DNA from: Cryptomeria japonica
Lineage: Eukaryota > Streptophyta > Pinopsida > Cupressales > Cupressaceae
NCBI RefSeq assembly: GCF_030272615.1
Contig: NC_081407.1
Span: 269,671,870-269,735,869, forward strand
DNA length: 64,000 nt
Reading direction: 5' to 3'
The notes under the pieces are model-generated. The model ran no database searches. It was not told where the DNA came from and worked only from the letters and a program-made list of their open reading frames with translations. Of this stretch, positions 1 to 12,151 are shown piece by piece. The position numbers and the translations under genes were made by a program. Positions within the stretch are counted from its first letter, which is position 1, and each line of letters begins with the position of its first letter.

Positions 1-146
1 TGGATGTCATGTTCTATCTTGCCGGACCTAACCAAAACTCCATCACTCCTTTGACTTGAACAAATCATGAAATGTGGATGGTTGCATTAGAATTAGTTGT
101 CATAAATGACAATATCTAACTACCTGTGCAGTGTCTCTTGCCAACA
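1..146 (-). repeat. 3' LTR fragment of a Ty1/copia-type element (cut by window edge)
   Basis: The last ~145 bases before ...TTGCCAACA match the end of the LTR at 1337-2455 closely, including the shared tract around TAACTACCT.TGCAGTGTCTCTTGCCAACA. It is followed on the plus strand by ATCTCCCCCTTTGG, which reads on the minus strand as a polypurine tract directly before TGTTGG. That order (polypurine tract, then TGTTGG) marks the start of a 3' LTR of a minus-strand element. The remainder lies left of the window. Confidence 0.75.
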
Positions 147-1336
147 ATCTCCCCCTTTGGAATTGATGGCATCACTTAGTGAAAAATGACTAAGTGTCGA
201 ACTAGAATCAAAACAATATACACTGCAACTCCAAAATTCAAAAACTCCCCCTAAGATCAACATTTTTCATTATCCTACACTCCCCCTTTGACATCAATGG
301 AAAAGATGGGGTTCCAGAAATCAAAAGTATACACAAAATTTTATACAGAGGCATATATACACATAGACCGAAGTTACAAAAACTTGAAGATGTTTGCAAA
401 AGTGATCTTTAAAGAATCCAAATGACTATCCCAACCTTTCTTGAGGCACTCCAACATAGATATGAGACCACTAAATAGATAGGCCTATGTCTCTACTGAT
501 TTAAGGTCTGAGGATCCACTGGCAGCCTGAGCATCATGAGTATCCTATAATTCCCTTAGCATAACATCCAACTTAGGATTGACAAGACTTCACAGTTCTC
601 CAACTCTACCAATAATCCTATCCTTTTCATGGCTCAAACTCCTGATCTTGTCAAGTAAAGGTATTACCTAACCTTCTTGACTTCTCATGGAAACTGATAA
701 GAGATCAAATGATTGAGATATCTGGGCTAATTGATCTTCATGCTCCTTAGACTTCTCCTCAATATCTTTGGTGAACTTTGACAATGATAGGCATGATTTG
801 TAAATCTTGCCACCTTCGGATAATGCATCATGCATACTCTAGACACAAGTATCTAATGTGGCTCTATCATCAGCAATCATTCTTTTCAATGTTCAGAGCC
901 TTTTTGCATTAAACTCACTATGGACCTCTACTTTAGTAGATTTCTCCAAAGACTCAAAATGAGTATCCACAGAATTTATCAAACTCTTGAGTTGTCCAAT
1001 TGGAGTATCTGACGAGTTCTTCTAAAATGTGGGCATTATTTTTCCAAGAATACCATATGTCAGGGTGAGTAGTTCACTATCTTCTGTATGTGATTTTAGC
1101 AAGTCCTCACTTGCCTTGGCCTGAGAAAATGAAGCTTGTTGAAGCTTTTGAATGGGGGATAGAGAGGCAAGGTTGATAGGGCCTTTAACAATTTTTGAAT
1201 CATCAATAAACTATTTGCCCTTCATTTCCCCTATAGTGTCTCTTTCTTCAATATCAACTTCAACCTTGACCTCAATCTTCTCCTTCTCTGCTACCTTCTC
1301 TACATCAGCCTTAGCTAGGAATGCATTCTTCTCAAT
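147..1336 (-). mobile_element. Internal 3' region of a minus-strand copia element, with a decayed coiled-coil-like ORF
   Basis: Bases 147-160 are the polypurine tract. Read on the minus strand from 1336, the sequence gives charged, helix-rich peptide (for example KADVEKVAEKEKIEVKV near 1330-1260, and runs rich in E, K, S and L around 1000-600) broken by several stops. No RT, integrase or protease motif is present. It resembles an extra ORF lying between RNase H and the 3' LTR in some plant copia elements; that identity is inference. No gene product is likely today. Confidence 0.45.
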
Positions 1337-2455
1337 TGTTAGAATCAAGGAACACTGAGAGGGGGGGTGAATCAGTGTTCTACAATCTTTAACATTATTA
1401 ATCTGATTCTTCAACCATCTAATGCAAATCAACAAAAGAAAGATGCAAACACATAAATAAAATATCTGCAACACCATAACACCAGATTTATACGTGGAAA
1501 ACTCGATTAAGGGAAAACCCACGGTGGGATTGAGACCCACAATATTAACATACTCTATTAGAAGTAGAGAACTATTACATAAGGGGAATGCACATGCATT
1601 TAGGCACACTTCCTAGAGCTCATTGCTCAAATTAAAATAAGGGCTACAACCCCGGAAGGCTCACTACCATACAAAATCTTTACAAAGATAATTGGAATGT
1701 ATGAACTGAAAAATAGCATCTACAAATGCCAAGGTACAGTTTCAGTTAAGCACAAAACACATAATCTTACACTGCTCTGTTATGTTGTTCTTCAATATTC
1801 CAAAGTAGAAATATTTCACTTGCGCACATGAAACTACGCACAGTTGATCATAACCACTATCCACACCACTACCGATACCAAAATTTACAATATCAATCAC
1901 TCTTATATATCCGCAACATGAAATTAGGTCTTCTACATGTCGGCCCAAAAACGGATAGCACACAAATGAAACGTGTATACAAAGTCGATTGAATCCAAAC
2001 CAAAACAATCATGTGGACCAAAAATAATTGTCCACACACTTCCCATGTGTCATTTGACCATTCTCAAACACAAAAACAATCATCAAAACCGATCCACATA
2101 ATCTACACAATGATTATCCACATGAGACTATTGAAGAACACTGTTCTATCCAAAAACTTGTATACCGGATCTTCTAAATCACTCCAGAATCAACATCGGA
2201 GGCCATAAACCTGGAATACGATAGATAACATATCCATAATGCTTCCCTTAGATCCATAATACAAAATATTCAATACAAATGAAACGCCAACCAAATTACT
2301 ACATACTATCGAATTTCCTATTTTATCTCGTCAGACCTAACCAAAACTCAATCACTCCTCCGACATGAACAAATCATGAATTGTGGATGGGTGCATTAGC
2401 ATTAGTTGCCACCAATGACAACATCTAACTACCTATGCAGTGTCTCTTGCCAACA
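1337..2455 (-). repeat. Complete copia-type LTR (probably solo), nested in the element above
   Basis: Runs from TGTTAGAATCAAGG to CTCTTGCCAACA, 1119 bp, with TG..CA ends. It carries a perfect 9-bp inverted repeat GAACACTGA/TCAGTGTTC (1350-1358 and 1372-1380) around a G-run. Flanking pentamers are TCAAT (left) and TCATC (right), only 3 of 5 matching, so a target-site duplication is not proven. On the minus strand the bases after 1337 do not resemble a primer-binding site, so it is better read as a solo LTR than as the 5' LTR of a short element ending at 1-146. Confidence 0.7.
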
Positions 2456-3296
2456 TCATCCTCATCTCCATCTTTGTCCTCACCAAAAACCCTAGCTTTG
2501 TCATTTCCCTCTCCTCTTCTCTCCATCAATCCATGTGGAATTTTCCTATGTGGACCTATGTAAGAAAGATAATAAAATACTAAATAAATGAAATGAAACA
2601 AGTTAAGTGGATATATCCTTATGGTGCATCCTCTTCCTTTATATAGGCAATGCATGGCCTACCTCTTTCCCTACAATAAAATAAGTTGAATGCACAACGA
2701 TGCCACCCTTTTCCCTACCCTATCACCCATAATGGAAATAATAATATATGTAGATGAAGCAATCAATAATTAAATACAAAGGATGATTGCTACAATAGAA
2801 AAATCAAAGCATATGGAACTATTTTTGTTGAAAAACTTTAATGTCAATAGGTTGTTTGACTTACTACTACACATGTCAGTGAAACAGGCATATTTTTACC
2901 CATGGTGTGATAAAAATGCAGTATGGAAAATCTAAGGATCGCATAAAAATGGTTATACAAGAAAATATCCAATTAAGTACATAATAATATTGTAGCATAA
3001 TTAAAGTATTTATTGTAATGGAGTAAAGGTTAAATGTTTGGTTATCAGGTTAGCAAGTGCCACATAAAAGTATTCAAATGTATTAACTTCATCCATTAAG
3101 GGCTATCGGTTTGGTCCAATAAAAGTGAGTGATGAACAAGGACATCATTGATTTTGTCAGTGACAAGATTTTAGAAGTCTGAACTAGAAGTGATCCTTTT
3201 TGTCCTAATATTAGACATTTATTTGCAAAGCATAGAACCATTATATATTGTAAAGTATAAGTGTGTGTGCGTGTGTGTATATATATGCACATGCAC

Positions 3297-3386
<90 letters not shown>

Positions 3387-3419
3387 GTGTGTGTATGTAT
3401 ATGCATATGTGTGTGTGTG

Positions 3420-3494
<75 letters not shown>

Positions 3495-3588
3495 GTGCGT
3501 GTCAATTAAAAAACCTAGGAAAGTAATGCATCAATATTAATGTTTTTGTTATTGCCCTTTAGTGTGGTTGGTTATCCTAAAAGAAGTT
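2456..3588. other. No gene: residual element sequence, then AT-rich DNA
   Basis: On the minus strand 2530-2456 reads as an acidic peptide (ending GEDKDGDEDD) that may be the continuation of the coiled-coil-like ORF interrupted by the LTR at 1337-2455. From about 2660 to 3588 I see only AT-rich sequence and the microsatellite listed separately. Confidence 0.4.
3260..3502. repeat. (GTATAT)n / (GT)n compound microsatellite
   Basis: Two near-perfect hexamer tracts GTATAT (about 3299-3384 and 3421-3492) are separated and flanked by GT-rich variants. All six reading frames are open through it, giving meaningless repeat peptides. Confidence 0.95.
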
Positions 3589-3593
3589 AGTTG

Positions 3594-5029
3594 TGACACT
3601 CTGCAAAATGGAAGGATTAGTTATGATAACCAAACACAAACAACAAGAAACCAATTTGTTAGTGTTAGAAATCACATGGAAAATTCTAAGCAAGCATATC
3701 AAGAAAGACACTACAAAACAAATAGAAAGCTTAATGAATCTACAAAATGTAACTAAACATCTTCATATGCTCTCTATCATGTTGGTAGCTTCTCCTTACT
3801 TGTTCCTCTCCTCTCCAAGTTCCAAATAAGTGTAGCTCTCAGCAACTTTTTGCACTATGGATGCCTCATGGAGGTTCAAGATGAAAAATGATTTACTTAT
3901 GCAATGCAAGTGTAAACAAAAAGCTAATATTAGATGATATGGAATGAAAATAATTTATTTTAATCCAAAATAACAATATAATGATGATTTATGCTAAATG
4001 CTCTCTCTAAAAATGACTATAATGTAAATACATACAAGTTTTCAGGATCTGGATTATGAAGAAATGAGCTCTATTTATAGGGAAAATGGAGCAATGGATG
4101 GTTGAGATTGAGTAAGGGTCAGGATTGAAGGGTTTAAGATCCATGTGAGGACTTTCAATCCAATCCCAGGATGACAAATGTCAACATGAGATGGGTTGAG
4201 AGGAGAGGGAAGAAGCATTAAATGCTTGACATGACCCGAGGGTTAACTTAGGAGGTAAGGTTAATGTTGAGTTGAGTGAATAAATTCATTATCCAAAGAA
4301 TAATGCTTTTATCCAAGGGATAAACTCTTGTGCAAGAGTTAGTGAGGATAACCATGGTCAAAGCAATAAATGCTTGAGAAGACACATGGGTCACATGAGG
4401 GTTGAGTTAGGGGTCAAAGTCCCTAACCATGGGTGCAAGTGGATTTAACCATAAATGGTCATGTAAGAGCCATTAGTGGTTTAGAAGACTTTAGAGGTTA
4501 GCTTTTTGAACACATCAAGCCTTATATGTTTTTCAAAGACTTTGAAGTCTTTGAGAAGTGACTCCAAGTTGCTTAGGAATGTGACAATAATTAGGGGATA
4601 GATTAGGCTAATTATGAAGGGGTTAGAAGAATCTAGAAGGGGATTAGGATTGCAAGTGGGTTTGGTGGGTGAGGGAAAATAGGATTTTTATTAAAATAAA
4701 ATTCATTTATTTCAACAAATAGGTGCAAGTCGCATTTTTAGGAGAATGAAAGTTGGGGGGGTTTAATGATTTAAATAAATGTTTTATTTAATTTATTTAA
4801 AAGAAGAAAGGGGATTAAATGAAATAAATAAGATTTATTCATTTAATTGATTGTGAATTTAGTTTAATAAATTAATTAAAATAAATTAAATAATTTATTT
4901 AATTAATAGGAGAATGTTTGAAGATGAATTAATTAAATGTTAATTTAATTAATTGATGGCTAATAGGTTTTTAATCAAATAAATAGCAAATATTCATTTA
5001 ATAAAATTGGACAGATTTATGTGACTACA
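3594..5029 (-). repeat. 3' LTR of the gypsy element
   Basis: TGACACTCTGCAAAATGG ... TATGTGACTACA, 1436 bp, closely matching the copy at 18968-20423 apart from small indels (for example an 8-base insertion near 19493 in the other copy). The minus-strand TATA motif CTATTTATAG (palindrome-like) is at 4071-4080. Confidence 0.93.
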
Positions 5030-5074
5030 TTTGCCCCTCTTTGAGACGGTGTGCTTTATCGCGTCGTTTCAAAG
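5030..5074 (-). other. Polypurine tract and adjoining hairpin at the gypsy 3' LTR
   Basis: The minus strand reads CAAAGAGGGGCAAA immediately before the 3' LTR, a good polypurine tract. The plus strand CTTTGAGACG (5039-5048) pairs with CGTC..TCAAAG (5062-5074) with a small bulge, so a stem-loop overlaps the start of the tract. Confidence 0.55.
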
Positions 5075-7203
5075 AAAGAAAAATAGGTGTGAAGAAATAT
5101 GCCCCATAAAATGTTATTTTAATGGGTGGTATGCCCCCTCGAGAGATGGGCCGAAAATTTCAAAAAATTGAGTGATCTCTCGAAAAAAGAATGAAAATTG
5201 GAGGGAGATAGAAGAGAAGAATTTAGAAATACTGGTGAAAAAATGGAAGAAATAAGAGTGAATACGGAAAAACAACAAGCCAGTGAGTACCCTTAGGTCA
5301 TGCAGGAGATACAGTGCAAATGTGGTGTGTGCTTTTGATTGATGTTATACAATTGATTAAAATTGGTTAAACAATCTAGTGCAATTGGTTTAATTGCCCT
5401 GATTGAGTCAAAGTGTGACAGTTGATGTCAGTTGGTCGCTTGGACAGGATAAAGTCTGAGTAAGTGAATCAAAGTGACCAGATGGTGACTTAGATAATTG
5501 ATGTAATTGCCCGACGAAGTCAAGGTATATGAAGCAAAATACTTGTTGAGACTTAGACAATTGATGTAATTGTCCATGTTGATTGTGTTGGATTGATTAA
5601 GCAATTAATAGTGTGTTTGTGTGATGGATGGTTATAATGAATCATAGCAGCCCCGTTGAGACTAGGTCATTATGATAAATGCCTGTTGTAGTCTAGGTTT
5701 TCCATAATCGATTACCTGTTGAGACCCGAAGATACTTGATCAAAGTATCTGTTGATAGTCTAGGTGTGTGGGAGTCGATGTACCTGTGCAGATAGAGTAA
5801 CTAGCTTGATTATAGGATGACTTGGGATGGGAAACGCAGTCCCTCCTTTTAGAGATGGATGGTGATGAACGTGGCTTGATTGAGTTGATGGGAAACAATG
5901 AAGGGATTATGATGATGTCGATGATCAAGATAGGGAGGGTGAGGGGGGGATTCAATGTTAAATAGAAGATATGGAGGACCTATCCTATGGAAGAAGAGCG
6001 AAATAGAGTATGCATCCATTGTCATTACTATGTATGAATGATATGCAGCTATTTATGAATGTATGGATGGATGGAATGCAATGGAATGCAATATAAAAAT
6101 ATGAGATGAAATGACGATCCATAGTGCTTTATTTTTTATCATTGAGCATGGTAGTATCAATCTTGGACAAGGCAGTAGGAACCAAGGATGGAGCATTGTA
6201 CCTGCAAACAAGTAGCATAAATAAAGAATAAAGAATATAGACCCTCTATAATGGTTCATGCTCATATGGTCGAGGTATATGTTGTAGTCAGCAAGCCATA
6301 GTGATCCATGACTGTATTTTGCATAAGATCACTTAGCTTAGTGAACTTCCCACATAGACACCATTAGTACATGCCCCAGAACTTCATTGGAATAATTCGC
6401 AAAAGACATACAAACAATACTTGGGAACCATCCCGACCACTCTAATCACTTGTGGATATCCTGGAGTAGTGTAGGAACCTGATATAAATGAATAAATAAC
6501 TTATCAAACTTGACCAAGTACTTGATAGCTTAAACAGAATTTTCTTGTCAATGAAAAATGGTATCATGTCTTTGTTTTGGTAAGGAAGGATGCATCCTTG
6601 TTTAAGACAGTTGTGTGTACCTATGTTGATTGTTTGGTCGATGTGATAAGTGGTCATCATTGGAGTATTTCAAAATGTTTGTTTGGTATCTACGTGGATG
6701 TGTATGTACAAGGTGTTACAATGTTTTTTTTAAATTGATTTTTGATGTTTTTCGATGTTTTTGGATTTTATGAGTGTTTTTTAATGTTTTTGGTATTTTG
6801 TGAGACATGTTTTGAATGTTTTTGGTATTTTGTGAGACAATTTTGAATGAATAACCCAATGAATCACAAGTAATGTAGAATCCACTTCCATCAATAGGTT
6901 TGGGGCATTGCCCCCAGTTTAGACATGACTATGAAAAAGCGGGATGCAAGATGCATGAAGTATTATCCTTGACTGCAGATCAATAACAAGCCATGGTTTT
7001 GACTGATGGATGTGTGGATGCAATGAATGTGATCGCAACAAGTCTGAAAGACAATGGATCCATAGCCTTTACGAGTGGCGCATGTTTGCCAGGTTTTCAC
7101 CATCACACTTACCCAAGGTGTCACTAGAGTGGTTGTTCACCGTTTGGATGCATGATTTTTCTTTACTATTTTGATTTTTTTGTATTTTCTTTAGGAAATT
7201 TAT
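5075..7203 (-). other. Non-coding 3' region of the gypsy element
   Basis: About 2.1 kb between integrase and 3' LTR. No convincing ORF. Around 5500-5760 a loose repeat recurs (CTGTTGAGAC and variants together with TTGATGTAATTGCCC/TTGTCC), suggesting an old short tandem repeat. Confidence 0.5.
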
Positions 7204-8330
7204 CTAAATGTTTTTGGTGTTTTTCTGATATGTATTGGAGTCTGATGCTCTGTACAGCTTATGTATAAACCATTTGAGATGCATGTTGTTGATCGGATCT
7301 GCTAGCGGTTCTCCTTTTGAAGTAGCCAACTGATATGCCCCGAACCCAAATACAACAATAATAACATATGGACCCAACCACTTTGATTCAAACTTTACTT
7401 GATGTTCTCTGTTTGGTCGGTTATGAGGATTCTCTCTAAGAACAAGATCACCTACCTCAAATGCACGAGGTCTAACTCGATGATTATAACTTCTGCTCAT
7501 GCGTTGTTGATAGGCCTTGAGGTGGTTGTATGAAGCTTGTCATTTTTCATCAAGGAGCTCTAAATCTTGGAGACGTGATACTCTGTATGCTTCATCATCT
7601 ATGTGATTATGCAAGGAAACTCGTAGTGATGGTATCTCGACCTTAATAGGTAAGATAGCTTTTCCGCCATAAACCAATGAGTAGGGAGTTGTGCCTGTAG
7701 GGGTTCGAATGATTGTTCAATATGCCCATAATTATGGATTTAATTGAATGTGCCAATCACAGTCGGCATCATTGACTATCTTCTTGAGGATTCTCAATGT
7801 GTTCTTGTTTGATGCTTCAGCCTGACCATTGCCTTGTGGGTAATAGGGAGTGGAAAAGCGGTGTTGGATGTGAAACTTCTCACAAAGCTCACGAGCATCT
7901 TGATTTTTGAAAGGAAGCCCGTTGTATGTGATGATGGACATGGGTACACCATACTAGCAGATGATGTAATTAAGGATGAATGAGGCGATCTGCCTGCGAC
8001 TTGGGTAAGTGGAACAACTTTGATCCACTTTGTGAAGTATTTGGTGGCGATAATAATGAATTTATGGCCGTTGGATGAAGATGAATGAATTTTACCCACA
8101 AGGTCAAGTCCCCATTGACAAAAGGGCCATGGTGCTGTGATTGGTTGCAATTCATGTGTTGGTGCATGTATCAAGTCTCCATGAACTTGGCATTTCTTGC
8201 ATTTTCTGACAAAATAGTAGGAGTCCTTTTCCATGGACGGTCAATAGTATCCAATGCATATGATCTTCTTTGCTAGTGAAGGACTGCTTGTGTGAGTTCC
8301 ACAAATTCCTTCATGTACCTCTTCCAAGGC
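7204..8330 (-). pseudogene. Gypsy integrase (decayed)
   Basis: The zinc-finger region is recognisable (HEGICGTH near 8320-8295, CKKCQVHGD near 8200), then the start of the rve core with the APWPFCQWGLDLVG motif (residue D of the catalytic triad). The second part (7941-7732) reads ITYNGLPF, where families normally have an aspartate before NG, and later GQAEASNK with the expected glutamate. A frameshift near 7.95-8.0 kb separates the two parts. The C-terminal part (7500-7204) has the KWLGPY module (GPY/F). One stop and the missing second Asp would abolish strand transfer. Confidence 0.85.
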
Positions 8331-8549
8331 CTTTGTTATCTCATCATATTCCAGACATCAAAGGAGAGTACCATCAAGACTACATCAGTATAGGGTTTCA
8401 ACAATAATGGTATATCGAGTGGTTTGATGAGTGAAAGTTTTACGTTGGTTATTCGATTGGTTAGGAGGAAGTGTGTGATCATGGAGGTAGGTGTAGAACT
8501 TACCGTATCATGGGGATTCGGAATCGACAAGGCAACATATTATCTCGGA

Positions 8550-9050
8550 TTAGGGGATATTATAAGTAGGAATCCAAAGTTGTTCTACCAAGAATTCGTA
8601 GCATGTTAAATTTTGTGGAAGATCCAGGAGAGATGCAATGGTAGCCATAGCGTCAGCAACTCGATTATGATCTATGGGTATCTGCTCAAAGGTGATAGTA
8701 GTAAATGATGCTTTTAATCTGTCCACCATTCGCTTGTATGGCATGAGTTTAATATCCTTGGTCTGATATTCATCGGTTACTCATCGAATGACCAATTGGG
8801 AGTCGCCATATACCTGTAGCTCTTTTAATTTCCATTGTATGGCTAGTCTGAGTCCTGTGATCAAGGCCTCATATTCTGCTATGTTGTTTGTGCATGGAAA
8901 TGTGAGCCTGTAAGACTACGGGATGTTGTCACCTTGAGGTGTGATAAATAGAATTCCTTCCCCCGAGCCATGCCTAGTGTATGAACCATCAAAGTATAGT
9001 TTCCATGGTGGTGTTGTGGTGATCATGAATATCTATTCAGCTAGAAAATT
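8550..9050 (-). pseudogene. Second (archaeal-type) RNase H of the gypsy element
   Basis: The minus strand reads YFDGSYTRHGSGEGI, then NNIAEYEALITGL, then QVYGDSQLV and HNRVADAMATIAS. These carry the D-E-D-D pattern (FDGS, AEYEAL, GDSQ, ADAMA) of an RNase H, located between the first RNase H and integrase as in Tat elements. Stops interrupt it near 8780, 8910 and 9040. Confidence 0.82.
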
Positions 9051-10520
9051 GGAAATAAGAGGATGATCGCCTATGAGAGGTGCATCAGCCAATTGATCTG
9101 CAATAACTTGACCCTTGATAGCCTTGCGGTCCACATACTCGATGTCAAATTTACTTAGAATCATCACCCATTTAGCCAAGCGGCCTGTCAATGCTGCTTT
9201 GTTGAGTTAGTACTTTAGTAGATAAATCTTTGCAATGAGTTGTACTTTATGTGTTAACAGGTAGTGCCTCAGTTTAGTGGCTACCAAGATTACTGCTAGG
9301 CAAGATCGCTCAATAGGGGTGTAATTGAGTTCATATCCAACTAGTGTGCGAGAAATGTAGTATACAACACACTCTTTCCCTTCTACATTATGTTGTTCCA
9401 GTAGTACACCCAATGTTGTACTGGTTGCTGAAATATAGAGCAATAGAGGTCTACTCAGATCTGGTGGGATCAGCAAGGGTGTATTCATGAGATAGTCTTT
9501 AAGCATCTGGAATGCTTGCTGGCATCTAGTATCCCATTGAAAGTGGATGTTTTTGTGTAGCAGGTGTGTAAAGGGGTGACACTTATCTGCCAGTTGTGCA
9601 ATGAATCTTCAGATGGATTGTAGCCACCCTTGGAGTGTCCTTAGCTGACTGATATTCTTTGGAGGTGGCATGTCCATGATTTCTTTGACTTTGGCTAGGT
9701 CGACCTCAATGCTTTTGCTTGAGATAATATATCCTAGAAGCTTCCCTGAGGTTACTCCAAAGACACATTTCTTTGGGTTGAGTCGAACATGATATTTTTC
9801 CAATCTATCAAAGATTTTATCTAATATTTCCAGATGACCTTCTCTTGTTAGTGATTTTGCCAGTAAGTCATCAACATAATCTTCCATTATGGTATGCATC
9901 AGATCATGAAAGATGGTGGTCATTTCTCTTTGATAGCTTGCCCCTGCATTCTTTAGACCAAAAGGCATTACATTCCAACAGTATGTTCCCCATGGACATG
10001 TGAAGGTTGTCTTATGTTGATCCTCTTGTGTGATCTTTATCTGGTTGTACCCTAAAAAGCCATCCATGAGAGAAAGCATGACATGTCCTACTGTAAGGTC
10101 TACGATTATGTCGATGTTTGGTAGGGAGAAGTCATCTTTAGGACATGCCTTGTTTAGATCTCTGAAGTCAGTATAAATATGGATACCCCCATTGGGTTTG
10201 TCAACAAGCACAATGTTGGATATCCAATTTGCATAATCAATTGGCCTAATAAAACCAACATCCAAGAGTTTCTTAAGTTCTGCTTTGATAAGCACAACTA
10301 TCTGAGGGTGCATCTTGCAAAGCTTCTATTTGACAGGCTTAACTCCTTTTGCTATGGTGAGGTGATGCATGACTAAATCAGGATCAAGAACAAGCATGTC
10401 TCCATATGACCATGCAAAATTGATCTGACGCTTCTGGAAGAATTCGACAAACTTAGGTTGTTCCTCTGGAGTTAAAAGAGATCCCAGATGTATGTGGTGA
10501 GGAGTTTCAGGAGTCCCCAC
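9051..10520 (-). pseudogene. Gypsy reverse transcriptase and first RNase H
   Basis: RT motifs in order: ISNIVLVDKPNGG, DFRDLNKACPKDDFSLPNID, LSLMDGFLGYNQI (first catalytic Asp), FGLKNAGASYQR and EDYVDDLLAKS (YVDD box near 9870), then KKCVFGVTSGKLLGYIIS. The RNase H connection follows: PPDLSRPLLLYISATSTTLG and ELNYTPIERSCLAVI (9506-9207). All catalytic Asp of RT are kept, but stops occur at about 10325 (after VKPVK, where CAG to TAG is likely), 9608 and 9206. One frame throughout. Confidence 0.92.
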
Positions 10521-11953
10521 GTTGAATTCTTTTGTTTCTTCAATAAGGATTGTTGATCGTTCCTATTGTGTACTAGAAGGGAGGATGTCAAACATTTCAT
10601 CCTTAGGTGCCTCAGAGAGGTTTTCACCATTGGATATGCTCTTTCTTTTTTCTTTTGTGGGATCAAATAGTGCCACAGTGTGGTTTTCACTAGAAGATCC
10701 ATGTTTTATTGTTATATTTTTGCAGCTGAAAGGTTTGGCATCCACCCCAAAGTATGTTGCGCTATTAAGTTCAATGGCGAATCTAGGCATGGGGGATTAG
10801 ATTGGTTCCATTCGATGAGTTCATGATGGATAATGGGAATTACCTCATCGATTAGGTTAAGTTCATAAGATGTGTCAGTGAGGGTTAAGATGTTGTGGTG
10901 AAGGTCATTAATGGTACTCTCCCTGTCAGAATCGAGCGTAGGATGTGACGTAGGGTCTATGGAAGGTGTTTCTAGTTCAGGAACCCAAGAGGTTTTAATC
11001 CACGCTTCTCCATAAATAGGGATTTCTTTGTGAGGTAGAGGGGGTGATGCGTCTTCCTCATCTGAAGTATTGAGATGTACGGAATCAAATTCCCACTCAT
11101 GTGAGTCGGTCTCTGAGTCGCTTTCCAGTATCCGATTACTATACCATACCGGGATATCCTTTGAGTTACACACTGCAAGTGTGATCGAATGATGTACCTT
11201 GTCAGATGGAAGGATTGGTGTTGCAGGAAGGATTGTGGGGATCAGTGAATCCGATACAGGGAGTATCGACATTGTTGAATTTGTTGGAATTGCCAGTGTT
11301 GTTGATACTGCAGGGGGTTCGGATACTGATAATGGTGCTATTGATGCAGTTGTTGTTGTTGATGGAGTAGATGGTTTGATTGGTGGGATGATTGATGTTG
11401 TGGATGGTATTACTGTGATTCTTAGTTGTATTTGGGCAATTGGTGTGGTTTGTGGTGTTGCTAATATAATAAAGGGTGACCTCTTTAGGTTTGTATTATG
11501 CTGATATAGAGGTTTGATGGGTTTCCCTTTGAATCTGAGCTTAGGAAGAGTCTCCTTTTGAAAGCCTAACCCAGTGTTATCTTTAGGCTTTAATTCTAGC
11601 TATAGCAGCTCATGTCGTCCTTGCTTGCAAGGTCCCAAAGCACTCTAACCATCATAACCCATTCTTTGCATAATGAGAAGGCCCTTTCCATATTGATCAG
11701 TGGGAAGCTTAGCTTGTGGGATGTTCGTGGTGATAGGATCTTTATAGATCCATTCTGCTAAGTCCTCATCTCTAGTCTCTTCTTCTTGACTCTTTCCAAG
11801 GATAAAAGGCGTCAAAGTGCATGCTGGCTTGACTAGTGGTGCTTGAAGTAACCTTTGAGGTTTACCATGAGTTCTAAGGGAAGTCGGTAGTTGCCCAACA
11901 CAAAAGAGTTGGCTTAGATTGTACTCCCCAAGACCTTCCTCTGCCATTTTCAT
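10521..11953 (-). pseudogene. Polyprotein linker between protease and RT, with a G-patch motif
   Basis: Stays in the gag-pol frame from 11953 to 10712, then shifts near 10.75 kb. 11953-11640 ends with YGKGLLIMQRMGYDG, a stop, then SALGPCKQGRHE: this is the glycine spacing of a G-patch (RNA-binding glycine-rich domain). Downstream 11272-10712 is an acidic, Ser/Thr/Asp-rich stretch (for example ESDSETDSHEWEFDS) of no recognisable fold. The 11273-11640 part is Pro/Thr/Ile-rich in the same strand with stops. G-patch after protease is known in some retroviral polyproteins; here its role is unknown. Confidence 0.6.
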
Positions 11954-12151
11954 TTTTAGCTTCTCTTGCTTTGGTATAGTGGTGTTTGAATTGGAAAGAG
12001 ACGTTGGACTAACATATGATGTGGATGAGATAGCTTCTCTATTGTTGGGAACGATAATCTCTAGTTGATGGTTGATATTGTGACAATATGCGAATGTATT
12101 TGCATCACCCAGGATTGTAATTTCTACACCGTTATGAGGGAACTTGATACA

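Noticed and set aside
1337-2455. 5' LTR of a compact non-autonomous element ending at 1-146
   Set aside because: No primer-binding site follows it on the minus strand, and the two LTRs differ noticeably; a solo LTR in an older element fits better, though not proven.
3089-3540. Open frames through the microsatellite in all frames
   Set aside because: The hexamer repeat has no stop in any frame; the products are simple repeats.
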